NCBI GenBank assembly: GCA_919901565.1
Contig: CAKKPE010000038.1
Span: forward strand, 1-46,262
Source: a bacterium
GTDB taxonomy: Bacteria; CG2-30-53-67
DNA: 46,262 nt
Direction: 5' to 3'
Positions within the stretch are counted from its first letter, which is position 1; the number at the start of each line of letters is the position of its first letter. Both the position numbers and the translations under genes were made by a program. The notes below the pieces were generated by a model. The model was given only the letters and a program-made list of their open reading frames with translations, did not search any database and had not been told where the DNA came from. This document shows positions 9,401 to 16,128 of the stretch, piece by piece.

Positions 9401-10015
9401 CATGAAAAGGAATCCCTCGGGTTTTACATATCCGGGCACCCCCTGGCCCGATGCACCGGTGAAATTAGAAAGTTTACCAATTCGGACACGGCCCGGATCA
9501 GGGAGCTGGGCGAAAATGCGGAGGTCTCCCTGTGCGGGGTAATCTCAGCCTGCAAGAAGAAGGTCACACGCAGGGGCGACAAGATGGCCGTGCTGACCCT
9601 CGAGGACCTTCAGGGCGTAACCGAGGTCCTGGTTTTCCCCAAGGTCTATGAGAAGACCCAGGATATCCTTGAAAGCGACCTCCCCGTGCTGATCAAGGGG
9701 CGGATCAAGAAGGATGAGAAGGGGGTCTCTATCATCTCCGAAGAGGTTACTCTGTTGAAGGATATACGAAAACGTGAGGCAAAGCGCGTGGACATCCGTC
9801 TATCTTCAACCGGCCTGAATGATGAACATCTGAGCAGGATCCGTGACGTCCTGATGCAGCATAAGGGGGGATGCGACGTCTATCTGCACATCGTCGTCCC
9901 CAACCACAGCGAAGCCGTGATCTCTGTAGGGAATGATATACGCGTGAGCCCGTCGGACAGAATGATCATGGATATCGAAAGCATTGCCGGCAACCGGGCG
10001 GTGACGGTCTCTTAA
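6482..10015 (+). CDS. dnaE: DNA polymerase III subunit alpha
   Basis: The 1177-residue product is the catalytic subunit of the replicative polymerase. Domains in order: an N-terminal PHP domain (about 1-280, starting HLHIHTQYSLLDG with AITDHGNMIGA and NDCHYPR), the C-family polymerase palm with the catalytic aspartates in MPDFDIDFCMERR (about 400) and a third in VKFDFLGLRTLTVID (about 565), fingers with the GYGFNKSHSAAYALIAYQT block (about 780), a helix-hairpin-helix region, and a C-terminal OB fold (about 1000-1080). The length is normal for DnaE1. AAGGA at 6471-6475 is a good ribosome binding site for the ATG at 6482. The PHP metal-ligand positions look intact, unlike E. coli DnaE, so PHP-based proofreading is possible; that is inference. 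A rho-independent terminator follows. Confidence 0.97.
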   Translation: MKKHAEFVHLHIHTQYSLLDGAIRLSELFQKAVEYKMPALAITDHGNMIGAIHFYKKAMKSGIKPIIGCEVYVAPGSRLEKPVGDEESAYHLILLARNKAGYQNLMWLVSEGYLNGFYRKPRIDKEVLREHAEGLIGLSACMHGEIPSHLLHGQRDKAARAAEEYADILGRGNFYLEIQDNGLEEQKIVNDEMIRLGRELSIPLVATNDCHYPRREDAAAHEVLLCIQTGKTLMEEDRFRFSTDQLYLKSPEEMAHAFSHVPEAIRNTVEIAERCNLELEFNKVHLPAYDVPEGVSLEVFLRDKAEQGLLDRMNKGKVPRSREDIYRARLAEELTIIHAMGFPGYFLIVWDFVQWAKAQGIPVGPGRGSGAGSLVAYALGITDIDPIPYGLLFERFMNPERVSMPDFDIDFCMERRGEVIDYVTKRYSMDKGYGNEAVGQIMAIGSLQARGVIRDVARVMGIPYAEADVMAKLVPNELGIKLEDAIRREKKFTEMAEKDPQIRKLLDIAMALEGLYRNASTHAAGVVIGDRSLREWTPLYRSDEAEIVTQYDKKIVEEVGLVKFDFLGLRTLTVIDKAVKIIHRQSRAGANLQDGPSGGNAPLNMADIPLDDPAVFELLSRGDAMGIFQLESSGMRDLLVKIKPRNFEDIIALVALYRPGPMGSGMVDEFVMCKHGKKEMEVILPELEPVLKETYGVIVYQEQVMEIAKVLAGYSLGNADLLRRAMGKKIPEEMDRHKAIFLHGDEKLGIPGAIKRGVDPRKAEKVFDRMAYFAGYGFNKSHSAAYALIAYQTAYLKAHYPVAFIAALISSDMDNTDKVVQYISECRERGIEVLPPDLNESNMDFTVVGNKIRFGLAAVKNVGGSAIEEILKARETGVPFKSIFDFCERADLKKVNKRVIEGLIKCGAFDSTGAKRSQLMEVFERAMEMNHKAQRDRELGQGSLFGIGGNEHSYETEVSLPEIEEWHENELLRHEKESLGFYISGHPLARCTGEIRKFTNSDTARIRELGENAEVSLCGVISACKKKVTRRGDKMAVLTLEDLQGVTEVLVFPKVYEKTQDILESDLPVLIKGRIKKDEKGVSIISEEVTLLKDIRKREAKRVDIRLSSTGLNDEHLSRIRDVLMQHKGGCDVYLHIVVPNHSEAVISVGNDIRVSPSDRMIMDIESIAGNRAVTVS

Positions 10016-10030
10016 AAAAAGAGTTCAAAC

Positions 10031-10103
10031 CGTTCAAGCCGTTTAATCCGTTCAAGCGGTTTAAACCGTTTAAACTCTTTGAACGGCTTGAACGATTTTT
10101 TTT
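10031..10103 (+). terminator. long-stem rho-independent terminator after dnaE
   Basis: CGTTCAAGCCGTT at 10031-10043 pairs perfectly with AACGGCTTGAACG at 10082-10094, and an inner palindrome CGGTTTAAACCG extends the stem. It is followed directly by a run of T residues. The structure separates dnaE from accA. Confidence 0.8.
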
Positions 10104-10133
10104 CCTGGAGAAAACAGAAGGAATAAAGAAACC

Positions 10134-11096
10134 ATGGCCAACAATTTTCTGGATTTCGAAAAACCGATCATAGAATTAGAGACCAGGATTGAAGAGATGA
10201 AACAGCTCTCTTCCAGGGACGGCTCGGATGCGACCGACGAGATACGGCGGATGCAGAAGAAGATGGAGCAGATGCAAAGGCATGTCTACTCCAGCCTGAC
10301 CCCCTGGCAGAGGACGCAGCTCGCAAGGCATGTCAAGAGGCCCTATGTGCTGGATTATATCTCTTTGCTCATGGAGGATTTCTATGAGCTCCATGGGGAT
10401 CGCCTCTTTGGTGATGATCCGGCCATGGTGGCGGGAGTGGCTTGTTTTCAGAAGGAAAAAGTTGCGGTTATCGGGCATCAGAAGGGCCGGAATACCCGGG
10501 AGAATATCGAGAGAAACTTCGGGATGCCAAACCCGGAAGGGTATCGCAAGGCCCTGCGTGTCATGAAGCTTGCCGAAAAATTCAGAATGCCGGTTATCAC
10601 GTTCATTGACACGCCCGGCGCCTATCCCGGAATGGGCGCAGAGGAGCGAGGCCAGGGCGAGGCCATTGCCCGCAACCTTTTTGAGATGTCCCGTTTGAGG
10701 ACGCCCATCGTGGTGGTGGTTTCTGGCGAAGGGGGAAGCGGGGGTGCACTGGCTATCGGGGTTGGGGACCGCGTTCTTATCCTGGAGCATGCAGTCTATT
10801 CGGTGATCTCGCCGGAATCGTGCTCTTCAATTCTATGGAAAGAGACCTCCAGGGCCGAGGAGGCTGCAAAGGCTTTGAAGATGACAGCCGAGGATCTCAA
10901 AAAAATGGGTCTGGTGGACCGCATTATTCCGGAACCGTTGGGAGGTGCGCACAGGGATTATGAAAAAATGGCTGAAACGCTCGGCTCGATCCTTGCGGAA
11001 GTCCTGGCGGAGCTGAAGAAAATGCCTCTGGATGAGCTTGTCCAGAACCGGTTCACCCGCTACCGGTCCATCTGGTCGTTCCGTGAAAAATCCTGA
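10134..11096 (+). CDS. accA: acetyl-CoA carboxylase carboxyltransferase subunit alpha
   Basis: The 320-residue product is the alpha subunit of the carboxyltransferase that moves CO2 from biotin on AccB to acetyl-CoA, the first step of fatty acid synthesis. Length matches E. coli AccA (319). The N-terminal helix LDFEKPIIELETRIEEMK, the Arg-rich stretch LARHVKRPYVLDYI, the acyl-CoA-binding/oxyanion region TFIDTPGAYPGMGAEERGQ (about 158-176) and VVVSGEGGSGGALAIGVGD (about 200-218) are diagnostic. The ATG at 10134 has AAGGA about a dozen bases upstream, which is rather far. The downstream DUF4911 gene overlaps its 3' end, so the two are probably co-transcribed. AccD, the partner subunit, is not in the window. 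Confidence 0.96.
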   Translation: MANNFLDFEKPIIELETRIEEMKQLSSRDGSDATDEIRRMQKKMEQMQRHVYSSLTPWQRTQLARHVKRPYVLDYISLLMEDFYELHGDRLFGDDPAMVAGVACFQKEKVAVIGHQKGRNTRENIERNFGMPNPEGYRKALRVMKLAEKFRMPVITFIDTPGAYPGMGAEERGQGEAIARNLFEMSRLRTPIVVVVSGEGGSGGALAIGVGDRVLILEHAVYSVISPESCSSILWKETSRAEEAAKALKMTAEDLKKMGLVDRIIPEPLGGAHRDYEKMAETLGSILAEVLAELKKMPLDELVQNRFTRYRSIWSFREKS

Positions 11097-11340
11097 TTCC
11101 GGCCGGGATACTTTGCAAATCTTTGCGCGGGTTGACCGAAACCAGATCGCCTACCTGAGCGCGATCATAGACTCCTATGAGGGGCTGGCTGTCATGCGGA
11201 CCCTGGACCCGGCCCAGGGCATCGTTTCCTTCTATGTCTGCCGCCCGCTTTATGAACAAGCCCGTGCCTTGCTTCAATCGCTGCAGCAGGAGATCGGTTT
11301 TGAATTTATAGACCCGCCACGGGATCAACAGGATATATGA
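11083..11340 (+). CDS. DUF4911 domain protein
   Basis: The roughly 85-residue product (from a GTG at 11083) resembles the DUF4911 family, small proteins found beside central-metabolism genes in Desulfobacterota. The conserved-looking core reads FARVDRNQIAYLSAIIDSYE, then MRTLDPAQGIVSFYV. An in-frame ATG exists at 11032 but would make a 65-bp overlap with accA and add a 17-residue, low-complexity N-terminus, so the GTG, which overlaps accA by 14 bp, is preferred. Neither start has a convincing Shine-Dalgarno. Function is unknown. Co-transcription with accA is inferred from the overlap; nothing in the sequence ties it to fatty acid synthesis. Confidence 0.65.
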   Translation: MKNPDSGRDTLQIFARVDRNQIAYLSAIIDSYEGLAVMRTLDPAQGIVSFYVCRPLYEQARALLQSLQQEIGFEFIDPPRDQQDI

Positions 11341-11420
11341 GACAGTTATGAAACGGCCTGCCTGCACAGAAATTTCCTGCGATATGGGATCAGCGGTTTC
11401 TGTGGCGGGGCCTTGTATGA

Positions 11421-12215
11421 ATGGAAAAATATTTCGATTCTGTGTATAATCAGCCCATGGACGCCTTTAAAGCCGCTTTTTTGATCATGCTCTTTTTATT
11501 TATGTCTCCGGTCCTGGCTTCGGCACAGAACAGTTGTGTCCAGTGCCATGAAGGCATAGAGAATCCGGCCATCAGGGAATTTCATAAGGAATGGAAGGCG
11601 TCTGCACATTCCCGTTCAGGGATCACCTGCGAGTACTGTCATGGCGGGGATCCGGGGAAGAGCGGGAAGGAGGCCGCTCACCAGGGCATTCGCAATGCGT
11701 TGGATCGTGAAAGCCTTGTCTATTATACAAAGATCCCGGCCCTTTGCGGAGGGTGCCACATCGCCGCATTCAGTGAATTCAAAACAAGCACCCATTACAG
11801 CAACCTTGTCACCAAGGGGGCCGGCCCCAATTGCGTGACATGCCATGATGCCATGGCCACGAAGATCATCAAACCGGGTGAGATTGAGATCTTTTGCGCA
11901 CTGTGCCATAATGCACAGATGAATCTGCTTCCGGGTGTCACAAGAGATGCCAGATCCTGCCTGGAACGGATGGACCTGATCGGGCAGAAGATTCAGGAGG
12001 CAGAGAAGGCCCTGGTGCAGGCAGAAAAGAGCGGAACCGATACCATCAAGGCCAGGGGATTTCTGTCCCTGGCCGGACGTGAATACGATGCCTCTAAACA
12101 GGACTGGCACAGCTTTCAGTTGAACCGCGTCGCATCCCGCCTCAAGGGGGTGGAACTGCTTGTGCAAAAAGCACTGGATTCATTAATCCGCCCCAAAGAA
12201 GATCGGACTGAGTAA
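11421..12215 (+). CDS. secreted pentaheme c-type cytochrome
   Basis: The 264-residue product has an N-terminal hydrophobic signal (about residues 16-35, AAFLIMLFLFMSPVLASA) and five CxxCH haem-binding motifs at about residues 39, 70, 109, 138 and 159, followed by a haem-free, helix-rich C-terminal third. It should be exported and matured by a cytochrome c assembly system in the periplasm. A second in-frame ATG at 11457 (residue 13) gives a more standard signal peptide and may be the true start. The histidine kinase gene begins one base after the stop, so the two are almost certainly co-transcribed. That arrangement suggests the cytochrome delivers a redox signal to, or is controlled by, the kinase; this is inference. 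It is not similar enough to NrfA, NapC or c7 types to be assigned. Confidence 0.88.
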   Translation: MEKYFDSVYNQPMDAFKAAFLIMLFLFMSPVLASAQNSCVQCHEGIENPAIREFHKEWKASAHSRSGITCEYCHGGDPGKSGKEAAHQGIRNALDRESLVYYTKIPALCGGCHIAAFSEFKTSTHYSNLVTKGAGPNCVTCHDAMATKIIKPGEIEIFCALCHNAQMNLLPGVTRDARSCLERMDLIGQKIQEAEKALVQAEKSGTDTIKARGFLSLAGREYDASKQDWHSFQLNRVASRLKGVELLVQKALDSLIRPKEDRTE

Positions 12216-12216
12216 T

Positions 12217-14331
12217 ATGAAAATCTTGAAGTTCCTGCAGCATCTATCCATTAATGCCAAGGTTGCTCTGGCCTACCTGGGGTTTGTGATCATCATCAGC
12301 GGCGCAGGGAGCATGCTTGTTGTCTACAATGAAAAGTCGGTCATCAGGCAGGGGCACATCGACCTGGTCCGGAACCTTGCAGAAAACACCCAGCCGGTCC
12401 TTCTGGTCGAACACAGGATGATGCTGAACCGGCTTGTCCAGACCGTCGGGAAGATGCCTGATGTGCGGTCCTGCGCCATCATGAACAAAAACAACCTGGT
12501 GGTGGCCCATACGGATATGGCCATGATCGGGCGAATACTTCTGGTCGGCGAACCTGTTATGGAATCCTTTAAAAAGAACGGATATTATTTTGAGATTTTT
12601 GGTAAACAGTTCGAGAATGTCTATGTTCCGGTTTACAGCTCCGGCCGGTATATCGGGAATGTTTTTGTAGGATTCGATGCCCCCAGCTTTGTGCGCCTGT
12701 TCCGACGGCCCGGGCGGGCTACCATTGAAAGCATCCTGATTGTTATTCTCTCTACGGCCTTGCTGGGGCTGATCGGGGCGTTTATTATCGCCAGGCTCAT
12801 ATCCTATCCCATCCGCATCCTGACCAAGAAGGTTTACAACGTTCATCAGGGCAAGATCCCCGAAAGGCACTTGCCCAAGAGCTACGTCTACTGCTGGGAA
12901 CAATTAGACTGCAAGCAAGTCCAATGCCCCTCTTACGGGAACAAGGCTGAGAAATGCTGGGCCGTTGCCGGGACCTTCTGCAGGGGAAAGGTGCAGGGGG
13001 TCTTCGCTCAGAAGATCGGTGACTGCCGGAACTGCATTGTCTTCAAGAAGAACTCCGGAGATGAGGTCGAGCAGCTCAACGATGCGTTCGACATCATGGT
13101 CCTGGACCTGGTCGACAATACCCAGAAGGCGGAAAAAGCCAAGATGGATATGGAAAAATATGCCTCGCAGCTGGAGGATGCCAACCGGGAAAATGTGGAT
13201 CTGAAGGCCTATACCGAAAGAATTCTCAACAGCCTCTCATCCGCTGTGATCTCCCTGGATGAGAATATGGTGATCAGGAAATACAACAGGACCGCTCAAT
13301 CCCTTCTGGGGTTGGACCTGGAAAGCCTTGTGGGTCGGGGTATAGCGGAGATCCCCCGATTTTGCAGCCGGTGCAATGATTTTTTCGGTTTGATCCTCAG
13401 GGCGCTGGAATCGTATAAAAAGCAAGGCAGGCCGATCATCGGGCAGGAGGTTTCCGTGACCAGGGCCGACGGGGAGCGGATGACCATCAGCCTGAGCGTT
13501 CTTCCTCTCCATGGAGATCCGGCCCTTGAAAAGACACCCATGATCGTGACATTTGAAGACATAACCGACAAGGAGAAGATGCGGGAGGAACTGACTCTCT
13601 CAAGGCAGCTTGCTGAACTGGGAGAGGTGGCCGCCAAGGTGGCGCATGACATCCGGAATCCCCTGAATGTCATTGCCGGGGGGGTCCATTATCTCAAGAC
13701 AAAGTACGTAAACGATTCGGAGATCCTGAATATGTCCAACCTGATCAGCGGCCAGGTCGAGCGCCTGAATAATGTGACATCGGGACTGCTGAAGGTCTCC
13801 AAGCCCATGATGCCGCATTACAATACTTGCGACTTCAACCGCCTTGTGGACGAATCCAGCTCTTTCCTTCTTGAGGAGATCAATCTGGCCGGGCTCCGCC
13901 TGGAAAAGGATCTCGATAAGGATATTCCTCCGCTGGTCCTCGATACCAACCAGATCCAGCGGGTTATCATCAATTTGATGGAAAACGCGATTGAGGCTAT
14001 GCTTCAGGGCGGGACCATCACCATCAGGACGCGCTACCTGCAGAATGGAGGCAGATCGGACGAGCAGGTGGAACTGTGTGTCCTGGATACCGGACCGGGC
14101 ATTCCCGATGAGATCGTGGATTCGGTATTCAAACCCTTTTACACGACCAAGGTTCACGGGACCGGGCTCGGACTTGCCATCGTCAGGCAGATTGTCACAC
14201 AGCACCGCGGCCAGGCCAGGATCAGACGGAGGGAACCCGGGCCGGGCACCGAGGTCCTGATCCTTCTTCCGGTCAAGACTCTACAAAAGGATATGTCCCA
14301 TGTCCATTCGTCCCAGCATCCTCGTGATTGA
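12217..14331 (+). CDS. membrane histidine kinase with Cys-rich module and PAS domain
   Basis: The 704-residue product is a sensor kinase. Order: transmembrane helix (about 16-37), an extracytoplasmic sensor region (about 38-165) with FGKQFENVYVPVYSSG, resembling a single-Cache fold, transmembrane helix (about 168-195), HAMP linker, a module with seven cysteines between residues 226 and 273 (CW...C...C...CW...C...C..C), a coiled coil, a PAS domain (about 335-450), a HisKA domain with phospho-acceptor His477 in KVAHDIRNPLNVI, and an HATPase domain with N, G1 and G2 boxes (NLMENAIEAM, LDTGPGIPDE, GTGLGLAIVRQ). The cysteine module could bind metal or sense redox state. The gene starts one base after the pentaheme cytochrome gene and overlaps the response regulator by 32 bp, forming one operon. 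It probably phosphorylates that regulator. Confidence 0.93.
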   Translation: MKILKFLQHLSINAKVALAYLGFVIIISGAGSMLVVYNEKSVIRQGHIDLVRNLAENTQPVLLVEHRMMLNRLVQTVGKMPDVRSCAIMNKNNLVVAHTDMAMIGRILLVGEPVMESFKKNGYYFEIFGKQFENVYVPVYSSGRYIGNVFVGFDAPSFVRLFRRPGRATIESILIVILSTALLGLIGAFIIARLISYPIRILTKKVYNVHQGKIPERHLPKSYVYCWEQLDCKQVQCPSYGNKAEKCWAVAGTFCRGKVQGVFAQKIGDCRNCIVFKKNSGDEVEQLNDAFDIMVLDLVDNTQKAEKAKMDMEKYASQLEDANRENVDLKAYTERILNSLSSAVISLDENMVIRKYNRTAQSLLGLDLESLVGRGIAEIPRFCSRCNDFFGLILRALESYKKQGRPIIGQEVSVTRADGERMTISLSVLPLHGDPALEKTPMIVTFEDITDKEKMREELTLSRQLAELGEVAAKVAHDIRNPLNVIAGGVHYLKTKYVNDSEILNMSNLISGQVERLNNVTSGLLKVSKPMMPHYNTCDFNRLVDESSSFLLEEINLAGLRLEKDLDKDIPPLVLDTNQIQRVIINLMENAIEAMLQGGTITIRTRYLQNGGRSDEQVELCVLDTGPGIPDEIVDSVFKPFYTTKVHGTGLGLAIVRQIVTQHRGQARIRRREPGPGTEVLILLPVKTLQKDMSHVHSSQHPRD

Positions 14332-15631
14332 TGATGAGCCGGCCATCCTGGAGGTCATGCGGTTAAACCTCGCCAAAGAGGGGTATCATGTCCTGACCGC
14401 TGCGTCAGGAGAGCAGGGCCTCGGCATCCTTTCGGAGAAGCTCGTGGATGCGGTGATTGTGGACTATAAAATGCCCGGGATGAGCGGGATCGATTTTCTG
14501 GAAAAGGCCAGGGCAAAGCACCAGGACATTCCGATCATCCTAGCCACGGCGCACGGGACCATCGAGATGGCGGTTAACGCCATGAAGCGCGGGGCGTACA
14601 ACTACCTGACCAAGCCATTGAATTATGAGGAGATGATACTGCTCCTCAAACAGGCCGTGGAGAAGAAGTGCCTGGTGGATAATGTGAAGGGGCTTCGGAA
14701 GGAGGTGCGCGGGCATTTCAGTTTTGAAAAGATTATTACCAACAACAAAAAAATGCTGGATCTGCTCGACATGGCGGCTCATGTCGCCGAAACGGATGCG
14801 ACCATTTTCATTCGCGGGGAGACCGGGACCGGCAAGGAATTGATTGCCAGGGCCATTCACTACAGCAGCCTGCGCGGGGACAAACCTTTTCTCAAAGTGA
14901 ACTGTACTGCGCTCCCGGAGGCACTTTTGGAGACTGAGCTGTTCGGGCACGTGAAGGGCGCCTTTACCGGGGCAACGAGAGACCGGAAAGGCCGTTTTGA
15001 GGCCGCGGATGGGGGCACGCTTTTCCTGGACGAGATCGGGGATATACCACATAATATGCAGGTCAAGCTTCTCCGGGTGCTCCAGGAGATGGAATTTGAA
15101 CGGCTCGGCAGCAATGAAACTTTCAAGGTCGACGTAAGAATTATTGTCTCCACCAACAGAAATCTTGAGGAGGCCATCCGCAACGGGGCGTTCAGGGAGG
15201 ATTTATTTTTCAGGCTTAATGTGGTTCCGGTCTTCATCCCTCCGCTCCGGGAAAGAAAGGATGATATCTATCTGCTGGCCAATGAATTCCTGGAAAGGTC
15301 CAACAGGAAACACAAGAAAAACATCCGTGTGATTCACCCCGACGTTATGCTGATCCTGCTCAACTACGGCTGGCCGGGGAACGTGAGGGAGCTTGAGAAC
15401 ATCATCGAACGGTCCGTAATTCTTTCCAGAGGCGATCAGCTTGATATCGAGCATTTCAAGGTTTTCTCTGGTGTCGTGCAGGCAGAAAAGAAGAAGAGCG
15501 AAAAGGAGACGATCATGGAACTTGAAGAAAAATACGCCGGTTTTCCCAACACACTGGAAATGATAGCCAAAGAACTTGGGATCGATTCTTCGACACTGTA
15601 TCGCAAAAGAAAAAAGCATGACCTGGCCTGA
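14300..15631 (+). CDS. sigma-54-dependent response regulator (NtrC family)
   Basis: The 443-residue product has a receiver domain (about 5-120) with the acidic pair in VIDDEP and the phospho-acceptor Asp55 in VDYKMPG, a sigma-54 AAA+ domain (about 145-370) with Walker A GETGTGKE, the sigma-54-contacting loop GAFTGA, Walker B FLDEIGD and the arginine finger region PGNVRELEN, and a C-terminal helix-turn-helix of the Fis type ending TLYRKRKKHDLA. It should activate sigma-54 RNA polymerase after phosphorylation by the kinase encoded just upstream. A near-perfect sigma-54 promoter lies 353 bp downstream, in front of the 9-haem cytochrome gene, which is the obvious candidate target. It is the last gene of the three-gene operon. 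Confidence 0.95.
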   Translation: MSIRPSILVIDDEPAILEVMRLNLAKEGYHVLTAASGEQGLGILSEKLVDAVIVDYKMPGMSGIDFLEKARAKHQDIPIILATAHGTIEMAVNAMKRGAYNYLTKPLNYEEMILLLKQAVEKKCLVDNVKGLRKEVRGHFSFEKIITNNKKMLDLLDMAAHVAETDATIFIRGETGTGKELIARAIHYSSLRGDKPFLKVNCTALPEALLETELFGHVKGAFTGATRDRKGRFEAADGGTLFLDEIGDIPHNMQVKLLRVLQEMEFERLGSNETFKVDVRIIVSTNRNLEEAIRNGAFREDLFFRLNVVPVFIPPLRERKDDIYLLANEFLERSNRKHKKNIRVIHPDVMLILLNYGWPGNVRELENIIERSVILSRGDQLDIEHFKVFSGVVQAEKKKSEKETIMELEEKYAGFPNTLEMIAKELGIDSSTLYRKRKKHDLA

Positions 15632-15983
15632 TTCACGGCATGGAGATTGCATTTTGCACGATTCATAGGAAAAGTTTTTCCCACTGGTTACCCGTCCATA
15701 ACCTGCATCGGATAATATGTGCTCCTTTTTCAGTTTATTCCCGATGAAAATTTTATTTATGCAAGATCAATGGGTTAGGAAGCATATCTCGGGCATATGC
15801 AAAAGATGGCGCTACGATTGTAATCTTTTGGTTTTAGGATAGGTTCTCCAAATATTTACATTAATATATTCTTGATTTGTTGACATTCCCAAATCCGCCC
15901 GAACCGCTGTCCAAACATTATTACACCCTGTTTTCAATAAGTTGGAAAGATACAAAGGCCGCATGCGCACCGGATGCCATTGT
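15632..15983. other. intergenic regulatory region, candidate enhancer
   Basis: No gene is visible in this AT-rich stretch between the response regulator and the sigma-54 promoter. A small dyad (GCATAT at 15782-15787 with ATATGC at 15795-15800) lies about 190 bp upstream of the promoter, at a typical distance for an enhancer bound by an NtrC-family activator. The assignment as an upstream activating site is a guess. Confidence 0.3.
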
Positions 15984-15999
15984 TGGCACAGGTTTTGCT
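15984..15999 (+). promoter_or_regulatory. sigma-54 (-24/-12) promoter for the 9-haem cytochrome gene
   Basis: TGGCACAGGTTTTGCT matches the sigma-54 consensus TGGCAC-N5-TTGCW exactly. GG at 15985-15986 and GC at 15997-15998 are separated by the required ten bases. Transcription would begin near 16011, leaving a leader of about 118 bases before the ATG at 16129. It faces the cytochrome gene and follows the gene for a sigma-54 activator. Confidence 0.85.
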
Positions 16000-16128
16000 C
16001 TATGAATTTATGTCTTACATACATTCATTATTGATCTGTTTAATGAAGGGGGGTGTTCGCAGGTCAGGTATTGATCTTGTTTGTGGGTTGTCTATGGATG
16101 AACGTAAAATTTGAAATGGGGGTTATCT

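Noticed and set aside
11444-11449. TATAAT before the pentaheme cytochrome gene as a sigma-70 promoter
   Set aside because: No suitable -35 element at 16-18 bases, and it lies inside the open frame if the start at 11421 is used.
15806-15822. Second sigma-54-like site TGGCGCTACGATTGT
   Set aside because: GG and G positions fit with ten bases between, but the -12 GC is GT, and the perfect site lies 180 bp downstream.
16111-16128. Upstream TTG start for the nonaheme cytochrome
   Set aside because: It adds six residues before a perfect signal peptide; ATG at 16129 is more likely.
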